This document shows positions 30,056 to 40,607 of a stretch of DNA of 64,000 nt, in pieces. How positions within the stretch are numbered: the first letter of the stretch is position 1; every line of letters starts with the position of its first letter. Origin of the DNA: Eubacteriales bacterium (GTDB lineage Bacteria > Bacillota > Clostridia > Peptostreptococcales > Anaerovoracaceae). Where the stretch lies: assembly GCA_029009055.1 (NCBI GenBank), contig JAQXJR010000001.1:80712-144711 (forward strand), in the 5' to 3' direction. The position numbers and the translations under genes were made by a program. The notes below the pieces were generated by a model that saw nothing but the letters and a program-made list of their open reading frames with translations, did not search any database and was not told the DNA's origin.

Positions 30056-30104
30056 CTAAAAGGGATACCGCCGAGGCTTAACTGCCTCGTGATACCCCTT
30101 TTAT
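30056..30104. terminator. Bidirectional terminator between convergent maf and dehydrogenase genes
   Basis: aaaagggataccgccgaggcttaactgcctcgtgatacccctttt. Confidence 0.8.
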
Positions 30105-30129
30105 TATTTTCTAAATGTTATCCGAAGCC

Positions 30130-31071
30130 CTACAGTATCACGTTCTGCTGGTTTCCTTCTATATATTTCTTCGCGTTATCGAAGACGATCTTAGCCCTCT
30201 TCACCATGGCCTGATCGGAAGCGAAGGCCACATGCGGAGTAAGAACGGTGTGCTTAGCTGTGAGCAGAGGATGGTCAGCTGGAATAGGAGGCTCCATCTC
30301 GAATACATCTACGCAGGCTCCCCTGATAGCGTCAGAGTTGAGGGCGTCCGCTAAGGCCTGGCTGTCTACGATAGGTCCTCTGGCCAGATTTATGAGGACA
30401 GCGTTCTTCTTCATCATGCCTATGCGGTCAGCGTTTATCAGTCCCTTAGTCTCAGCGTTAGAAGGAATGTGGATTGAAACGACATCGCTCTCCTTCATGA
30501 GCTCGTCCAGGCCGACATATGTCACGCCCGGGAGGTCTTTCACCGTGCGGCTGTAAGCTAAGACCCTGCAGCCGAAGGCATTCGCTATCTCAGCGACTTT
30601 GCTCCCTATAGCGCCCGTTCCGATGACGCCGAATGTCAGACCCTCGAGTTCAGGACCGATGAGCCCGTCCTTAGTCCCGCCGTTTCTTACAGCCTCATCG
30701 CAGGCAGCTATGTTCCTGTTCAGCGATATCAGCATGCCGAAAACGAGTTCGCTCACAGCAGCCGTGGAGTAGCCGGCGCAGTTGCTGACCTTAAGGCCCG
30801 CTTCCTTAGCCGCGTCCAGGTCCACATGATCCACGCCCGTGAACGCTACGTCCAGGAATTTACAATCTTCCATGCCGCGGATAGCCTCCCCCGACAAAGG
30901 CTGATTGGCTATAGCCACGATCTCGGCGCCCTTTGCTCTTTCTATCTTCTCAGCGTCGGAATCCGCCCTGGCTCCGAAATACTCTACTTCCACGCCCGGC
31001 AGCATCTCCTCGGCCATATTCATTATCTCGTCCTCCGGAACCCCGAGCGGCTCCAAAATCACCATCTTCAT
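30130..31071 (-). CDS. D-isomer specific 2-hydroxyacid dehydrogenase
   Basis: GVIGTGAIGSKVAEIANAFGCRVLAYSRT, NLARGPIVDSQALADAL. Confidence 0.92.
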   Translation of the reverse strand: MKMVILEPLGVPEDEIMNMAEEMLPGVEVEYFGARADSDAEKIERAKGAEIVAIANQPLSGEAIRGMEDCKFLDVAFTGVDHVDLDAAKEAGLKVSNCAGYSTAAVSELVFGMLISLNRNIAACDEAVRNGGTKDGLIGPELEGLTFGVIGTGAIGSKVAEIANAFGCRVLAYSRTVKDLPGVTYVGLDELMKESDVVSIHIPSNAETKGLINADRIGMMKKNAVLINLARGPIVDSQALADALNSDAIRGACVDVFEMEPPIPADHPLLTAKHTVLTPHVAFASDQAMVKRAKIVFDNAKKYIEGNQQNVIL

Positions 31072-31165
31072 ATCTCGTACCCTCCTTCTGGTTTTTCCTT
31101 CCTCCATTTTAGCAAATCCCGCCCGCGCCGCCACATTCTATGCGCGATTTTCAGCAAAAATACAA

Positions 31166-31192
31166 AAAAGACCGGCAGCTTACGCCGCCGGC
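31166..31192 (-). terminator. Terminator downstream of etfA
   Basis: aaaaaagaccggcagcttacgccgccggc. Confidence 0.7.
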
Positions 31193-31247
31193 AATATCAC
31201 GCAGCCCCGAAATAGGGGGGACTCGCGCGTTCATGCTTTATAAAGGA

Positions 31248-32363
31248 CTATGCCTCTTCTGGATGAGCCTCGTTAAAGAGTTCCTCAGCCTTATCCCATT
31301 CAGCGATGATCTGTGGGATGACCTTATAGAGGTCTCCTACGATACCGAAGTCCGCAACTTCGAAGATAGGAGCGTCAGGATCCTTATTGATAGCTACGAT
31401 GATGTCAGAGTTCTGCATTCCAGCCAGGTGCTGAATAGCTCCGGAAATACCGCAAGCGAAGTAAACCTTAGGCTTTACAGTTGTTCCTGTCTGTCCTACC
31501 TGGTGTGACTGATCGATCCATCCGGAATCTACAGCGGCACGGGAAGCTCCAACTACTCCGCCGACCTTATCAGCGAATTCCTGGATGAGCTTGAATCCGG
31601 AAGCGTCTCCGAGTCCACGTCCACCGGAGCAGATGATATCAGCGTCTGTCAGGGATACCATTTCCTTAGCGGATCTAACGATATCTACGATCTTAGTTCT
31701 GATGTCATCCTCTGTGAGGTTAACGTTCAGCTTAGTAACCTTACCTGTCTTACCAGCTTCTCTCTCGAGCTTCTGCATAACGCCAGGTCTTACTGTAGCC
31801 ATCTGAGGTCTCGTAGTCGGGCAGATGATAGTAGCCATCAGGTTACCACCGAATGCAGGACGAGTCATCTTCAGACCCTTATCTGTGCTGTTAGGGTCGA
31901 GGTTGCTCGTGTTAAGAGTCGTCTTCTCGTTAGCGAACTTAATGTACTTAGCGAGGCTTACGTCCAGGTGTGTGCAGTCTGCTGTAAGTCCTGCGTTAGC
32001 TCTGGCCGCGATACGTGGGGCCAGGTCTCTTCCTACGTGAGTAGCTCCGTAGAGTACGATCTCAGGCTTAACTTCCTGGATAGCGTCGCTTATTACCTTA
32101 CAATAAGCGTCTGTTGTGTAGTTCTTAAGAAGCGGGTCAGCGAGTACATAAACCTCGTCAGCGCCATACTCGAAGCACTCAGGAGCCAGGTCAGCCACAC
32201 TGTCGTCACCAACGAGAACAGCGATAAGCTTCTCGTCAGAACCGATATCCTCAGCCAGTCTCTTACCTTCGCCGATAAGTTCGAGTGCTACGTTCATGAG
32301 TTTACCGTCACGAGACTCGGCATAAACCCAGATGTTTTTGTAATCCTCAAAATTAACTGCCAT
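31248..32363 (-). CDS. etfA: Electron transfer flavoprotein alpha subunit
   Basis: [74 protein letters not shown]. Confidence 0.97.
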   Translation of the reverse strand: MAVNFEDYKNIWVYAESRDGKLMNVALELIGEGKRLAEDIGSDEKLIAVLVGDDSVADLAPECFEYGADEVYVLADPLLKNYTTDAYCKVISDAIQEVKPEIVLYGATHVGRDLAPRIAARANAGLTADCTHLDVSLAKYIKFANEKTTLNTSNLDPNSTDKGLKMTRPAFGGNLMATIICPTTRPQMATVRPGVMQKLEREAGKTGKVTKLNVNLTEDDIRTKIVDIVRSAKEMVSLTDADIICSGGRGLGDASGFKLIQEFADKVGGVVGASRAAVDSGWIDQSHQVGQTGTTVKPKVYFACGISGAIQHLAGMQNSDIIVAINKDPDAPIFEVADFGIVGDLYKVIPQIIAEWDKAEELFNEAHPEEA

Positions 32364-32379
32364 GTCTAACCTCCCCTAA

Positions 32380-33180
32380 CTAAATAACCTGCTTATACTT
32401 AAGACCGATCAGCAGATTGTCAGCCATTTCTTTCTCTGTGTCTCCCTCAACGGTTACACCCTTGCCCTTTGGCTTCGGTGTGAATGAACGGAATACGTTA
32501 GTCGGGGAAGCTTTAAGACCTACTGTAGTCTTATCTACCTGTACATCATCAGCGTTAACGACTTCGATCTTAGAATCAGGATCAGCGAAGATTCCGCCGA
32601 TGCTCATGTATCTCGGTGTGTTCAGTTCCTTAATGCATGTCAGCATGCATGGTGTATGAACTTCTACTACTTCATAGCCATCTTCGAGCTGTCTCTGAAC
32701 TGTGAATGTCTTCCTGTCCTCAGAGAGCTCGTACTCCTGAACATATGTTACCTGTGGGATACCCAGCTTCTCAGCGATCTGAGGTCCTACCTGAGCTGTA
32801 TCTCCATCGATAGCCTGACGTCCTCCGATGAGTACATCGAAGTCTCCGGCATACTTAATAGCTGCTGCTACAGCGTTAGAAGTAGCCCATGTATCTGATC
32901 CGCCTACCGCTCTGTCTGAGAGGAGGATTCCTCTGTCAGCGCCCATAGCGATAGCTTCTCTGAGCAGATCCTTAGCCTGAGGAGGTCCCATGCTGACTAC
33001 AGTAACTGTTACGTCGTCATACTTATCCTTAATCTCCAGAGCCATCTCCAGAGCGTTAGCGTCGTCCGGGTTCAGGATGCTAGGAACACCATCTCTGATA
33101 AGTGTACCGGTTTCAGGATTGATTCTGATAACGTTAGTATCAGGAACCTGTTTAGCGCACACGATAATCTTATATGCCAT
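32380..33180 (-). CDS. etfB: Electron transfer flavoprotein beta subunit
   Basis: MAYKIIVCAKQVPDTNVIRI, ALEMALEIKDKY, GRQAIDGDTAQVGPQIAEKLGIPQVTYV. Confidence 0.97.
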   Translation of the reverse strand: MAYKIIVCAKQVPDTNVIRINPETGTLIRDGVPSILNPDDANALEMALEIKDKYDDVTVTVVSMGPPQAKDLLREAIAMGADRGILLSDRAVGGSDTWATSNAVAAAIKYAGDFDVLIGGRQAIDGDTAQVGPQIAEKLGIPQVTYVQEYELSEDRKTFTVQRQLEDGYEVVEVHTPCMLTCIKELNTPRYMSIGGIFADPDSKIEVVNADDVQVDKTTVGLKASPTNVFRSFTPKPKGKGVTVEGDTEKEMADNLLIGLKYKQVI

Positions 33181-33201
33181 TTTCCATTTCCTCCTTCAAG
33201 C

Positions 33202-34344
33202 TTATTTACCAAGAACGTTAGCTGCGATGACCATCTTCTGAACTTCTGAAGTTCCTTCATAGATCTCTGTGATCTTCGCGTCTCTCATCATTCTCTCTAC
33301 AGGGTAGTCAGCTGTGTAACCATAACCACCGTGCAGCTGAACTGCCTTAGTCGTTACATACATAGCTGTCTCTGCAGCGGCAAGCTTACCCATAGCAGCG
33401 GATACAGCGTAGTTGTTTCCAGCGTCTTCATCACATGCTGCTTTATAAACGAGGTATCTGGCAGCTTCGATCTTCGTAGCCATAGTAGCGACTTCGAATC
33501 TCAGAGCCTCCATCTGTGAAAGCTTCATTCCGAACTGCTTTCTCTGGTTCATGTATTCAACTGTCTTAGCCAGAGCGCCTTCAGCGATTCCCAGTGCCTG
33601 GGAAGCGATTCCGATACGTCCGCCGTCCAGTGTGGACAGGGCTACGTTGAATCCCTTATTCAGCTTACCTAAGAGTCTGTCCTTAGGGATCCTGCAGTTC
33701 TGGAAGATAAGCTCTGTAGTTGAGGAGGCATGGATACCCATCTTATCCTCTGTCTTTCCGATAGAGAATCCAGGGTCGCCCTTTTCAACGATGAATGAGG
33801 AAATTCCGTGATTTCCCTTAGACTTATCTGTCATAGCCATAACCACGAATGTGTCAGCGTATCCACCGTTAGTGATGAAGCACTTAGATCCGTCGAGGAT
33901 CCACTCATCTCCATCGAGAGTAGCTCTGGTCTGCTGTCCGGCAGCGTCTGTTCCAGCGCCCGGCTCTGTGAGTCCGAACGCGCCGAGTTTCTTTCCTGAA
34001 AGAAGGTCAGGCAGGTACTTCATCTTCTGCTCTTCTGTACCATACTTATAGATAGGCCAGCAGCAAAGAGATGTATGAGCAGATACGATTACAGCTGTAG
34101 AAGCGCATACCTTAGCGAGCTCTTCTACTGTGATAGCGTATGAAAGCTCGTCTCCGCCAGCTCCGCCGTACTTAGTAGGGAATGGAATGCCCATCATACC
34201 GTATTTAGCCATCTTCTCAACTGTCTCGACAGGGAATCTGTGCTCCTTATCGATGTCTTTCGCGATCGGCTCAACTTCGGTAGCGGCAAACTCACTTACC
34301 ATCTTCCTTACGAATTCCTGTTCCTTCGTTAGTTGAAAGTCCAT
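33202..34344 (-). CDS. Acyl-CoA dehydrogenase (butyryl-CoA type)
   Basis: MDFQLTKEQEFVRKMVSEFAATEVEPIA, GAFGLTEPGAGTDAAGQQTRA, QLHGGYGYTADYPVERMMRDAKITEIYEGTSEVQ. Confidence 0.96.
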   Translation of the reverse strand: MDFQLTKEQEFVRKMVSEFAATEVEPIAKDIDKEHRFPVETVEKMAKYGMMGIPFPTKYGGAGGDELSYAITVEELAKVCASTAVIVSAHTSLCCWPIYKYGTEEQKMKYLPDLLSGKKLGAFGLTEPGAGTDAAGQQTRATLDGDEWILDGSKCFITNGGYADTFVVMAMTDKSKGNHGISSFIVEKGDPGFSIGKTEDKMGIHASSTTELIFQNCRIPKDRLLGKLNKGFNVALSTLDGGRIGIASQALGIAEGALAKTVEYMNQRKQFGMKLSQMEALRFEVATMATKIEAARYLVYKAACDEDAGNNYAVSAAMGKLAAAETAMYVTTKAVQLHGGYGYTADYPVERMMRDAKITEIYEGTSEVQKMVIAANVLGK

Positions 34345-34591
34345 GTAAAAGCCTCCTTAACTAATATATTATACAAATCATTTTACAGCCACGTATCGAA
34401 TACTTACGCAAAGCAAATCATTACGGCACTGCTTGTTTGCACTAAGCTGACAATAGGTTGTGAAAACTGTGTCAAACTTACTATCTATAAGTAAAGCACA
34501 AATAGTGATTTTTCGCAAGTCATTTCACCCTGTTTCGGGGGTCTAAAAAGTGCATTTTTAAAAGTATACAAAAAATCGCCAAACCATTCTG

Positions 34592-35788
34592 TTAAGCCGG
34601 TTCTCCGTCCGGCCCAATTGTCACGATTTCTTCAGATTTCACGGCGTTTCCTATGAGTTCATCTACGTCCAGATCCTTCTCCGACTCCATGATCCTGTCG
34701 AAGTCAGGTTTAGTAGTCGGATGTTTCGGCAGGAAGACCGTGCAGCAGTCTTCATATGGTTCTATAGATGTTTCGTACGTTCCTATCTTCTGGGCCCTAT
34801 CCATGATCTCCACCTTATCCATGGCTATGAGCGGCCTCATGACAGGCATGCTGACGCATCCGTCCGTAACGACCAGAGCTTCAGCTGTCTGACTGGCCAC
34901 CTGGCCCAGGTCCTCACCTGTGATCAGCATCTGACACTTATTTCTCTTTGCTATACGCTCAGCTATCCTCATCATGAAGCAGCGGACGTGGAGTGTGGTC
35001 TCATTCTCAGGGCAATGCTTCACTATCTCCTCCTGGATAGGAAGGAGGTTTATTATGTGCATCTTAATGGATCCGGAATAGGAAGCTACTATGCTGACCA
35101 GTTTCTTCACCTTCTCCAGAGCCCTCTCGCTCGTGTAAGGGTATGAATGGAAGTGGATGACCTCTATCTGCATGCCGCGCTTAGCCATCATCCAGGCAGC
35201 CACAGGGCTGTCTATGCCGCCGGAGAAAAGCACGAGCCCCTTACCTGCCGTTCCCATAGGAAGGCCTCCCAGGCCCTCTATCTTCTTCTCGTATATGAAC
35301 GTCTCATCATGCCTTAAGTCAACGAAAAGCCTGACGTCAGGGTCATGGACATCTACCTTAAGGACTTTGCAGTCTATTAAGACCTTAGCTCCTATCTTCC
35401 TCGCTATGTCAGGCGACTTCACAGGGAAATTCTTATCGGCGCGCTTAGCTTCCACCTTAAACGTCTTAACGCCGCGCTCCTTAATGAGCTTATTCATGTA
35501 CTCTACAGCCGTCTCGCCTATCTTATCCATGTCGCTCTCGCACTCGACAGCCTGGCTGATGGACGCTACTCCGAACACCCTGGTTACCCTCTCTTCTATC
35601 TGGATGACAGGTATATTCTTCGGGCTCCTGACATAGATTAGACCCTCCTTACGATAGATTTCCACATCCTCGAACATGGACAAGGCCTGCTTTATCCTCT
35701 TAACGAGCATCCTCTCGAAATACGGCTTATTTCCACCCTTAAGCGCCACTTCCCCGCAGCGCACTATAAATATATTTTTCTCGTTCAT
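34592..35788 (-). CDS. thiI: tRNA 4-thiouridine synthase
   Basis: THUMP domain; GLVLFSGGIDSPVAAWMMAKRGMQIEVIHFHSYPYTSERALEKVKKL; EDCCTVFLPKHPTTKP. Confidence 0.97.
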   Translation of the reverse strand: MNEKNIFIVRCGEVALKGGNKPYFERMLVKRIKQALSMFEDVEIYRKEGLIYVRSPKNIPVIQIEERVTRVFGVASISQAVECESDMDKIGETAVEYMNKLIKERGVKTFKVEAKRADKNFPVKSPDIARKIGAKVLIDCKVLKVDVHDPDVRLFVDLRHDETFIYEKKIEGLGGLPMGTAGKGLVLFSGGIDSPVAAWMMAKRGMQIEVIHFHSYPYTSERALEKVKKLVSIVASYSGSIKMHIINLLPIQEEIVKHCPENETTLHVRCFMMRIAERIAKRNKCQMLITGEDLGQVASQTAEALVVTDGCVSMPVMRPLIAMDKVEIMDRAQKIGTYETSIEPYEDCCTVFLPKHPTTKPDFDRIMESEKDLDVDELIGNAVKSEEIVTIGPDGEPA

Positions 35789-35803
35789 TATTACTTTCCC
35801 GCT

Positions 35804-36952
35804 CTATTTAAACATGCCCAGATCTCTGAACCTCTTAACGTCCCGGATCAGCTTATCTAAGACGAACTCCATCTGTTCGACCGTGTTATATCTGCTGAAG
35901 CTGAACCTGATGGCTCCCTCAATCTCTTCGTCAGACTTACCCATGGCCTTAAGAACGTGGCTGCCGCCCTTACCGTTGGAGGCGCATGCTGATCCCGTAG
36001 AGATGAATATGCCGTCCTGCTCCAGCATATGGAGCAAGACCTCGCCTCTGGTCCCTAGGAATGAGACGTTCAGCACGGAGGCTATGCCGTCATCCGGGCT
36101 GTTTATTACTACGTCTTTAATATTATCCTTTATTCCCTTAAGGAGGAACTCATGTACCTCAGCCATCTTAGCCTCGTTCTCATCGAGAAAATCATAAGCC
36201 AGCCTCGTGGCTTCGCCCAGACCGGCTATGCCTGGCACGTTCTCCGTTCCCGACCTGAAGTGCCTCTCCTGTCCGCCTCCGACTATGAGAGCCGGTATCC
36301 TGGCGTTCTTCCTCATTACCATGGCTCCGACCCCCTTAGGTCCGTGGATCTTATGGGCGCTCATGGTGTAGAAATCAGCGTTAAGGTCGCTCAGTCTTAC
36401 CTTACCATAAGCCTGGACAGCGTCCGAGTGGAACAGGGCGCCCTTTGCGTGGGCTATATCTCCGATCTCGTTCACCGGCATCACTGTACCGACCTCGTTA
36501 TTCACGGTCATGACAGAGACCAGGGCCGTATTCTCGTCCACAGCTTCTCTCAGGGCATCCATATCGATCCCGCACTCACCGTCAACCGGAATCTCGCAAA
36601 TCTCGAAACCGAACTGTTTCAGGACGTCAGCCGCTTCCATGATAGCGTGGTGCTCGACCGCTGATATCACGATCTTTTTACGCTCATGCCTCTTAGCTCT
36701 GGCAGCCCCGAACAGCACGGTGTTATCCCCTTCTGTGCCGCCGGAATTGAAGTAAAGCTCATCAGGCTTGCAGCCGAAAGCGTCCGCCACCCTCTTCCTG
36801 GCGTCCTTAACGAATTTCTCAGAATCCATACCCAGATGGTGGAGAGAAGACGGGTTACCGAAGTGATTCCTCATCACATCATCCATGACGTCCGTTACTT
36901 CATCCGCCTGCCTGGTCGTGGAGCTGTTATCTATGTAAATTATTTTATCCAT
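35804..36952 (-). CDS. Cysteine desulfurase
   Basis: IYIDNSSTTRQ, SVMTVNNEVGTVMPVNEI, FYTMSAHKIHGPKGVGAMV, ISTGSACASNGKGGSHVLKAMG; start moved to MDKIIYIDN. Confidence 0.95.
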   Translation of the reverse strand: MDKIIYIDNSSTTRQADEVTDVMDDVMRNHFGNPSSLHHLGMDSEKFVKDARKRVADAFGCKPDELYFNSGGTEGDNTVLFGAARAKRHERKKIVISAVEHHAIMEAADVLKQFGFEICEIPVDGECGIDMDALREAVDENTALVSVMTVNNEVGTVMPVNEIGDIAHAKGALFHSDAVQAYGKVRLSDLNADFYTMSAHKIHGPKGVGAMVMRKNARIPALIVGGGQERHFRSGTENVPGIAGLGEATRLAYDFLDENEAKMAEVHEFLLKGIKDNIKDVVINSPDDGIASVLNVSFLGTRGEVLLHMLEQDGIFISTGSACASNGKGGSHVLKAMGKSDEEIEGAIRFSFSRYNTVEQMEFVLDKLIRDVKRFRDLGMFK

Positions 36953-37098
36953 AGCAGATCTCCTCCGCTCATTATCCCGCAAAGCCATCCTGCCCCGCCT
37001 GCCTCCGGCCCGGAGGGAGTGACCGGCAAATGACTTTGCTATATGTCCTATAAAAAATATGCGGACAGCTCCCGCCGCCCGCACTTAATGAATCGTAG

Positions 37099-38667
37099 TT
37101 ATTTAGCGTAGTCCACAGCCTTAGTCTCACGGACGACGTTTACCTTAATCTGGCCAGGATACTCCAGCTCAGACTCTATCTTCTTAGAAACATCGTGAGC
37201 GAGCAGCGGCATCTCGTCATCGCTTACGGTCTCAGGGTTCACTATGATCCTGATCTCGCGGCCTGCCTGGATGGCGTATGAGTTCTCTACGCCCGGAGTC
37301 GTGTTCGCGATCTCCTCCAGTTTCTCCAGACGCTTAACATATACGTCCAGCGTCTCGCGTCTCGCGCCCGGTCTGGCAGCGGACAGAGCGTCAGCGGCAG
37401 CTACGAGAACGGCCTCCATGCTCTTAGGCTCGTGGTCTCCGTGGTGGGCGGCTACAGCGTTTATGACAGCCTCTGATTCCTTATATTTCTTCAAGACCTC
37501 TATGCCGATCTCGACGTGTGTTCCCTCGTACTCGTGGTCGAGAGCCTTACCTATGTCGTGGAGGAGTCCGGCTCTCTTAGCCAGCCTTACGTTCAAGCCG
37601 AGCTCGCCGGCCATTAGGCCTGCCAGGTGGGCTACTTCTATAGAATGATTGAGAACGTTCTGACCATATGATGTTCTGTAGTGGAGTCTTCCCAGGAGCT
37701 TAACGAGCTCAGGATGCAGGTTGTTTATGCCTGTCTCCAGTGTAGCCTGTTCTCCCTCTTCGCGGATGGTGCGGGCCACTTCCTTCTTAGCCTTCTCGAC
37801 CATTTCCTCTATCTTAGCCGGGTGGATACGTCCGTCTACGATGAGCTTCTCCAGGGCCAGTCTCGCGACTTCTCTTCTTACAGGGTCGAAGCCGGATACT
37901 ATAACAGCTTCAGGCGTGTCATCTATGATGAGGTCTACGCCGGTCAGAGTCTCGATCGCTCTGATGTTCCTTCCCTCGCGGCCGATGATCCGTCCCTTCA
38001 TCTCATCGTTAGGGAGGTTTACTACAGAAAGCGTGGTCTCGGCGGAGTGGTCGGCGGCGCATCTCTGGATGGCTCCGGTGATAATCTCCTTAGCCTCTCT
38101 CTCAGCGTTCTCCTTAGCCTCTGTCTCTATCTGCTTCACCATGATACCCGCGTCGTGGCGGACTTCCTTCTCTATGCTGTCGAGCAGAAGCTGCTTAGCG
38201 TCTTCAGCCGTGAGTCCTGATACTCTCTCCAGCTCTTCCTGGCGCTTAGCCGCGATAGCTTCTATCTCCTTCTTCTTATCGTCTATCTGCTTCTCTTTCT
38301 GCGATATCTTCTCTTCTCTTCTATCCAGGGATTCGAGCTTACGGTCTACAGACTCTTCCTTCTGCAGCATCCTCTTCTCGGAACGCTGGACCTCAGCCCT
38401 GCGCTCTCTGACCTCGCGGTCCACGCTGCTGCGGAGCTTATGAGCCTCGTCCTTAGCTTCGATCTGGATCTCTCGTTTAATAGTTTCTGCCTTACTCTGG
38501 GCTTCAGAAATTATGTTCTGAGCCTGAACCTTAGCGCTTCCTGTGGTTCTCTCGGTTGCCTTCTTACATGCGTTATATCCGAGGAGAGCTCCCAGAACCA
38601 GGCAGATAACCGCTGTTATCAGCACAGCGGCTATTATTACAGCCGTACTTTGCATGAGCACCTCCAT
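37099..38667 (-). CDS. rny: Ribonuclease Y
   Basis: N-terminal TM, coiled coil, KH ([31 protein letters not shown]), HD ([24 protein letters not shown]). Confidence 0.97.
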   Translation of the reverse strand: MEVLMQSTAVIIAAVLITAVICLVLGALLGYNACKKATERTTGSAKVQAQNIISEAQSKAETIKREIQIEAKDEAHKLRSSVDREVRERRAEVQRSEKRMLQKEESVDRKLESLDRREEKISQKEKQIDDKKKEIEAIAAKRQEELERVSGLTAEDAKQLLLDSIEKEVRHDAGIMVKQIETEAKENAEREAKEIITGAIQRCAADHSAETTLSVVNLPNDEMKGRIIGREGRNIRAIETLTGVDLIIDDTPEAVIVSGFDPVRREVARLALEKLIVDGRIHPAKIEEMVEKAKKEVARTIREEGEQATLETGINNLHPELVKLLGRLHYRTSYGQNVLNHSIEVAHLAGLMAGELGLNVRLAKRAGLLHDIGKALDHEYEGTHVEIGIEVLKKYKESEAVINAVAAHHGDHEPKSMEAVLVAAADALSAARPGARRETLDVYVKRLEKLEEIANTTPGVENSYAIQAGREIRIIVNPETVSDDEMPLLAHDVSKKIESELEYPGQIKVNVVRETKAVDYAK

Positions 38668-38935
38668 ATTTTAAATCTTATGTTCGTAACACAAACGCGC
38701 TAAATGAGCGCCTCTTTCCGGTAAAAACATATATAACTTAATGGCTAAAAAACCTTAAAGAATATTCCGTAAATATGGAAAAAGAATTGAATTGTGTAAA
38801 CATCACGAAATTAACATACTTTATTATTATACGTTTCAGCACGCTAACGTGTCAAGATTTATTGCGCCTGCCCATCTTGCATACATAGCAAAGACGACCC
38901 TGCTGCATTCTCGTCCCACGATTCCAACTAAAAAG

Positions 38936-38970
38936 GAGGACAACTTTCGCTATCCCCCTTGAAATCCGTT
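38936..38970 (-). terminator. Terminator of minD; also a partial copy of a dispersed stem-loop repeat
   Basis: Minus AAGGGGGATAGCGAAAGTTGTCCTCCTTTTT: long stem with GAAA loop and U-run. Confidence 0.75.
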
Positions 38971-38992
38971 ATATACCAATTATCTTAAAATA

Positions 38993-39721
38993 CTACTTCT
39001 CGTCAGCTTCCAGTTTCCCGGCGATCGTGTCAAAATTCCCGCTGATATATGTATCCCTCTTCAGCACGATAGGAATCCCGACTTCCGTAGAAATCATGAT
39101 ATTATCGTCATCCTGGATTATGCCCAGGATCTCCGGCCTCAGCATAGGAACTATCTCGTGGAGCTTAGGAATATAGCCGCCATTCATGTGCTCAGGCTTC
39201 AGCCTGTTTATGACCACATACCTATCGTAGATGCCCAGACCCATGAGCGCCCTGTCCACAGCGTCAGCGTCTCTTAATGAAGCGTAATCAGCCGTAGTTA
39301 CTATTACAGCTGTATCAGCTCCCGCCGCGGATATGACGAAACCATCCTCTATTCCGGCAGGCGCGTCTACAATTACTATATCGAAAGCTTCCTTAAGTTT
39401 ATCGCAGAGGACCTTAGCGTGGAGAGGGGTTATGTCCTGGCCGAACTTCTCCGGAGAAGCGCCCATGACATATAAGGCGTCGAAGCGGCGGTCTCTCACC
39501 AGGGCCTGTTTAATCCTGCACATGCCCTTCATGACGTCATAAGCGTCGAATACCACATCGTTCTGGATCCCCATATAAAGGTCGACGTTCCTAAGCCCCA
39601 TGTCCATATCTACTATGCAGACGCTCCTGCCCATAAGGGCGAACGTAGCGCCGAGATTCACAGCGAACATGGTCTTACCGGTTCCGCCTTTACCTGATGC
39701 AACCAGAAACACCTTACCCAT
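38993..39721 (-). CDS. minD: MinD/ParA-family ATPase
   Basis: MGKVFLVASGKGGTGKTMFAVNLGATFALMGRSVCIVDMDMGLRNVDLYMG. Confidence 0.85.
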   Translation of the reverse strand: MGKVFLVASGKGGTGKTMFAVNLGATFALMGRSVCIVDMDMGLRNVDLYMGIQNDVVFDAYDVMKGMCRIKQALVRDRRFDALYVMGASPEKFGQDITPLHAKVLCDKLKEAFDIVIVDAPAGIEDGFVISAAGADTAVIVTTADYASLRDADAVDRALMGLGIYDRYVVINRLKPEHMNGGYIPKLHEIVPMLRPEILGIIQDDDNIMISTEVGIPIVLKRDTYISGNFDTIAGKLEADEK

Positions 39722-39749
39722 CGTTTCCTCCAACAATTATTCTATAAAC

Positions 39750-40460
39750 TCAATTCATATACGATTCGCCGCCGGACCCGCCCGCTATCAGGCCTTCAGC
39801 CCTCATGCTCACATATTTCCCGTCGCCTATGACCAGGTGGTCCAGGACATCTATACCCAACATAGACCCGCATCTAACCAGTCTGTTCGTCGTCTCCACG
39901 TCAGCCTCGCTCGGCTGAGGATCCCCACTTGGGTGGTTATGCACGAAAATTATGCTGGCGGCGCTCTTCCTCACAGCGTTCTTAAAAGCTTCTCTCGGGT
40001 GCACCATGGCGCTGGAAAGCCCGCCCACGGAAATATCGTCCACGAATATGACTTCGCCCTTAGTATTTATCAGAAGGCTTTTAAAATATTCCTTCTTCTC
40101 ATAGCGAAGTTTCTCCATGAACATATCAGCGACGCTCCGGCTGGAATCAGCCAGCATCCTCGGGCTCCTGGGCGTGTAAGCCATACGCCGGCCTAATTCC
40201 GCAGCTGCCAAGATAGCGACAGCCTTAGAAAGACCTATGCCGTCTATCCCCATGAGATCGCTTATATCCATGGACCCGAGCTCAGAAAGCCCGTCATCCA
40301 TTAACGCCAGCACCTCTTCCGCTAAATTTAGAGATGATTTCTTCCCCGAACCCGTATGTATGAGCACAGCCAGAAGCTCAGCGTCTGAAAGACAGCCTAT
40401 GCCTCCCGCCCTGGCCTTCTCCAGCGGCCTCTCACACTCCGGTAAAGATTTAATTTTCAT
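39750..40460 (-). CDS. radC: RadC/JAB-domain DNA repair protein
   Basis: HhH then GLSSAMVHPREAFKNAVRKSAASIIFVHNHPSGDPQPSEADVETTNRL. Confidence 0.95.
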   Translation of the reverse strand: MKIKSLPECERPLEKARAGGIGCLSDAELLAVLIHTGSGKKSSLNLAEEVLALMDDGLSELGSMDISDLMGIDGIGLSKAVAILAAAELGRRMAYTPRSPRMLADSSRSVADMFMEKLRYEKKEYFKSLLINTKGEVIFVDDISVGGLSSAMVHPREAFKNAVRKSAASIIFVHNHPSGDPQPSEADVETTNRLVRCGSMLGIDVLDHLVIGDGKYVSMRAEGLIAGGSGGESYMN

Positions 40461-40607
40461 AGCAGCCTCCAATAGAGGCGGCTTCCCATCATCTCACACG
40501 TAGAAAAATTATAGCATAGAAAAACCCGACCTACAAGGAAGCCCTAAGGCTCAGAGAGCCCTGACGAAATCGCTTTGCAAGGTCATCCCGGCCCGGATCC
40601 GTCCTGG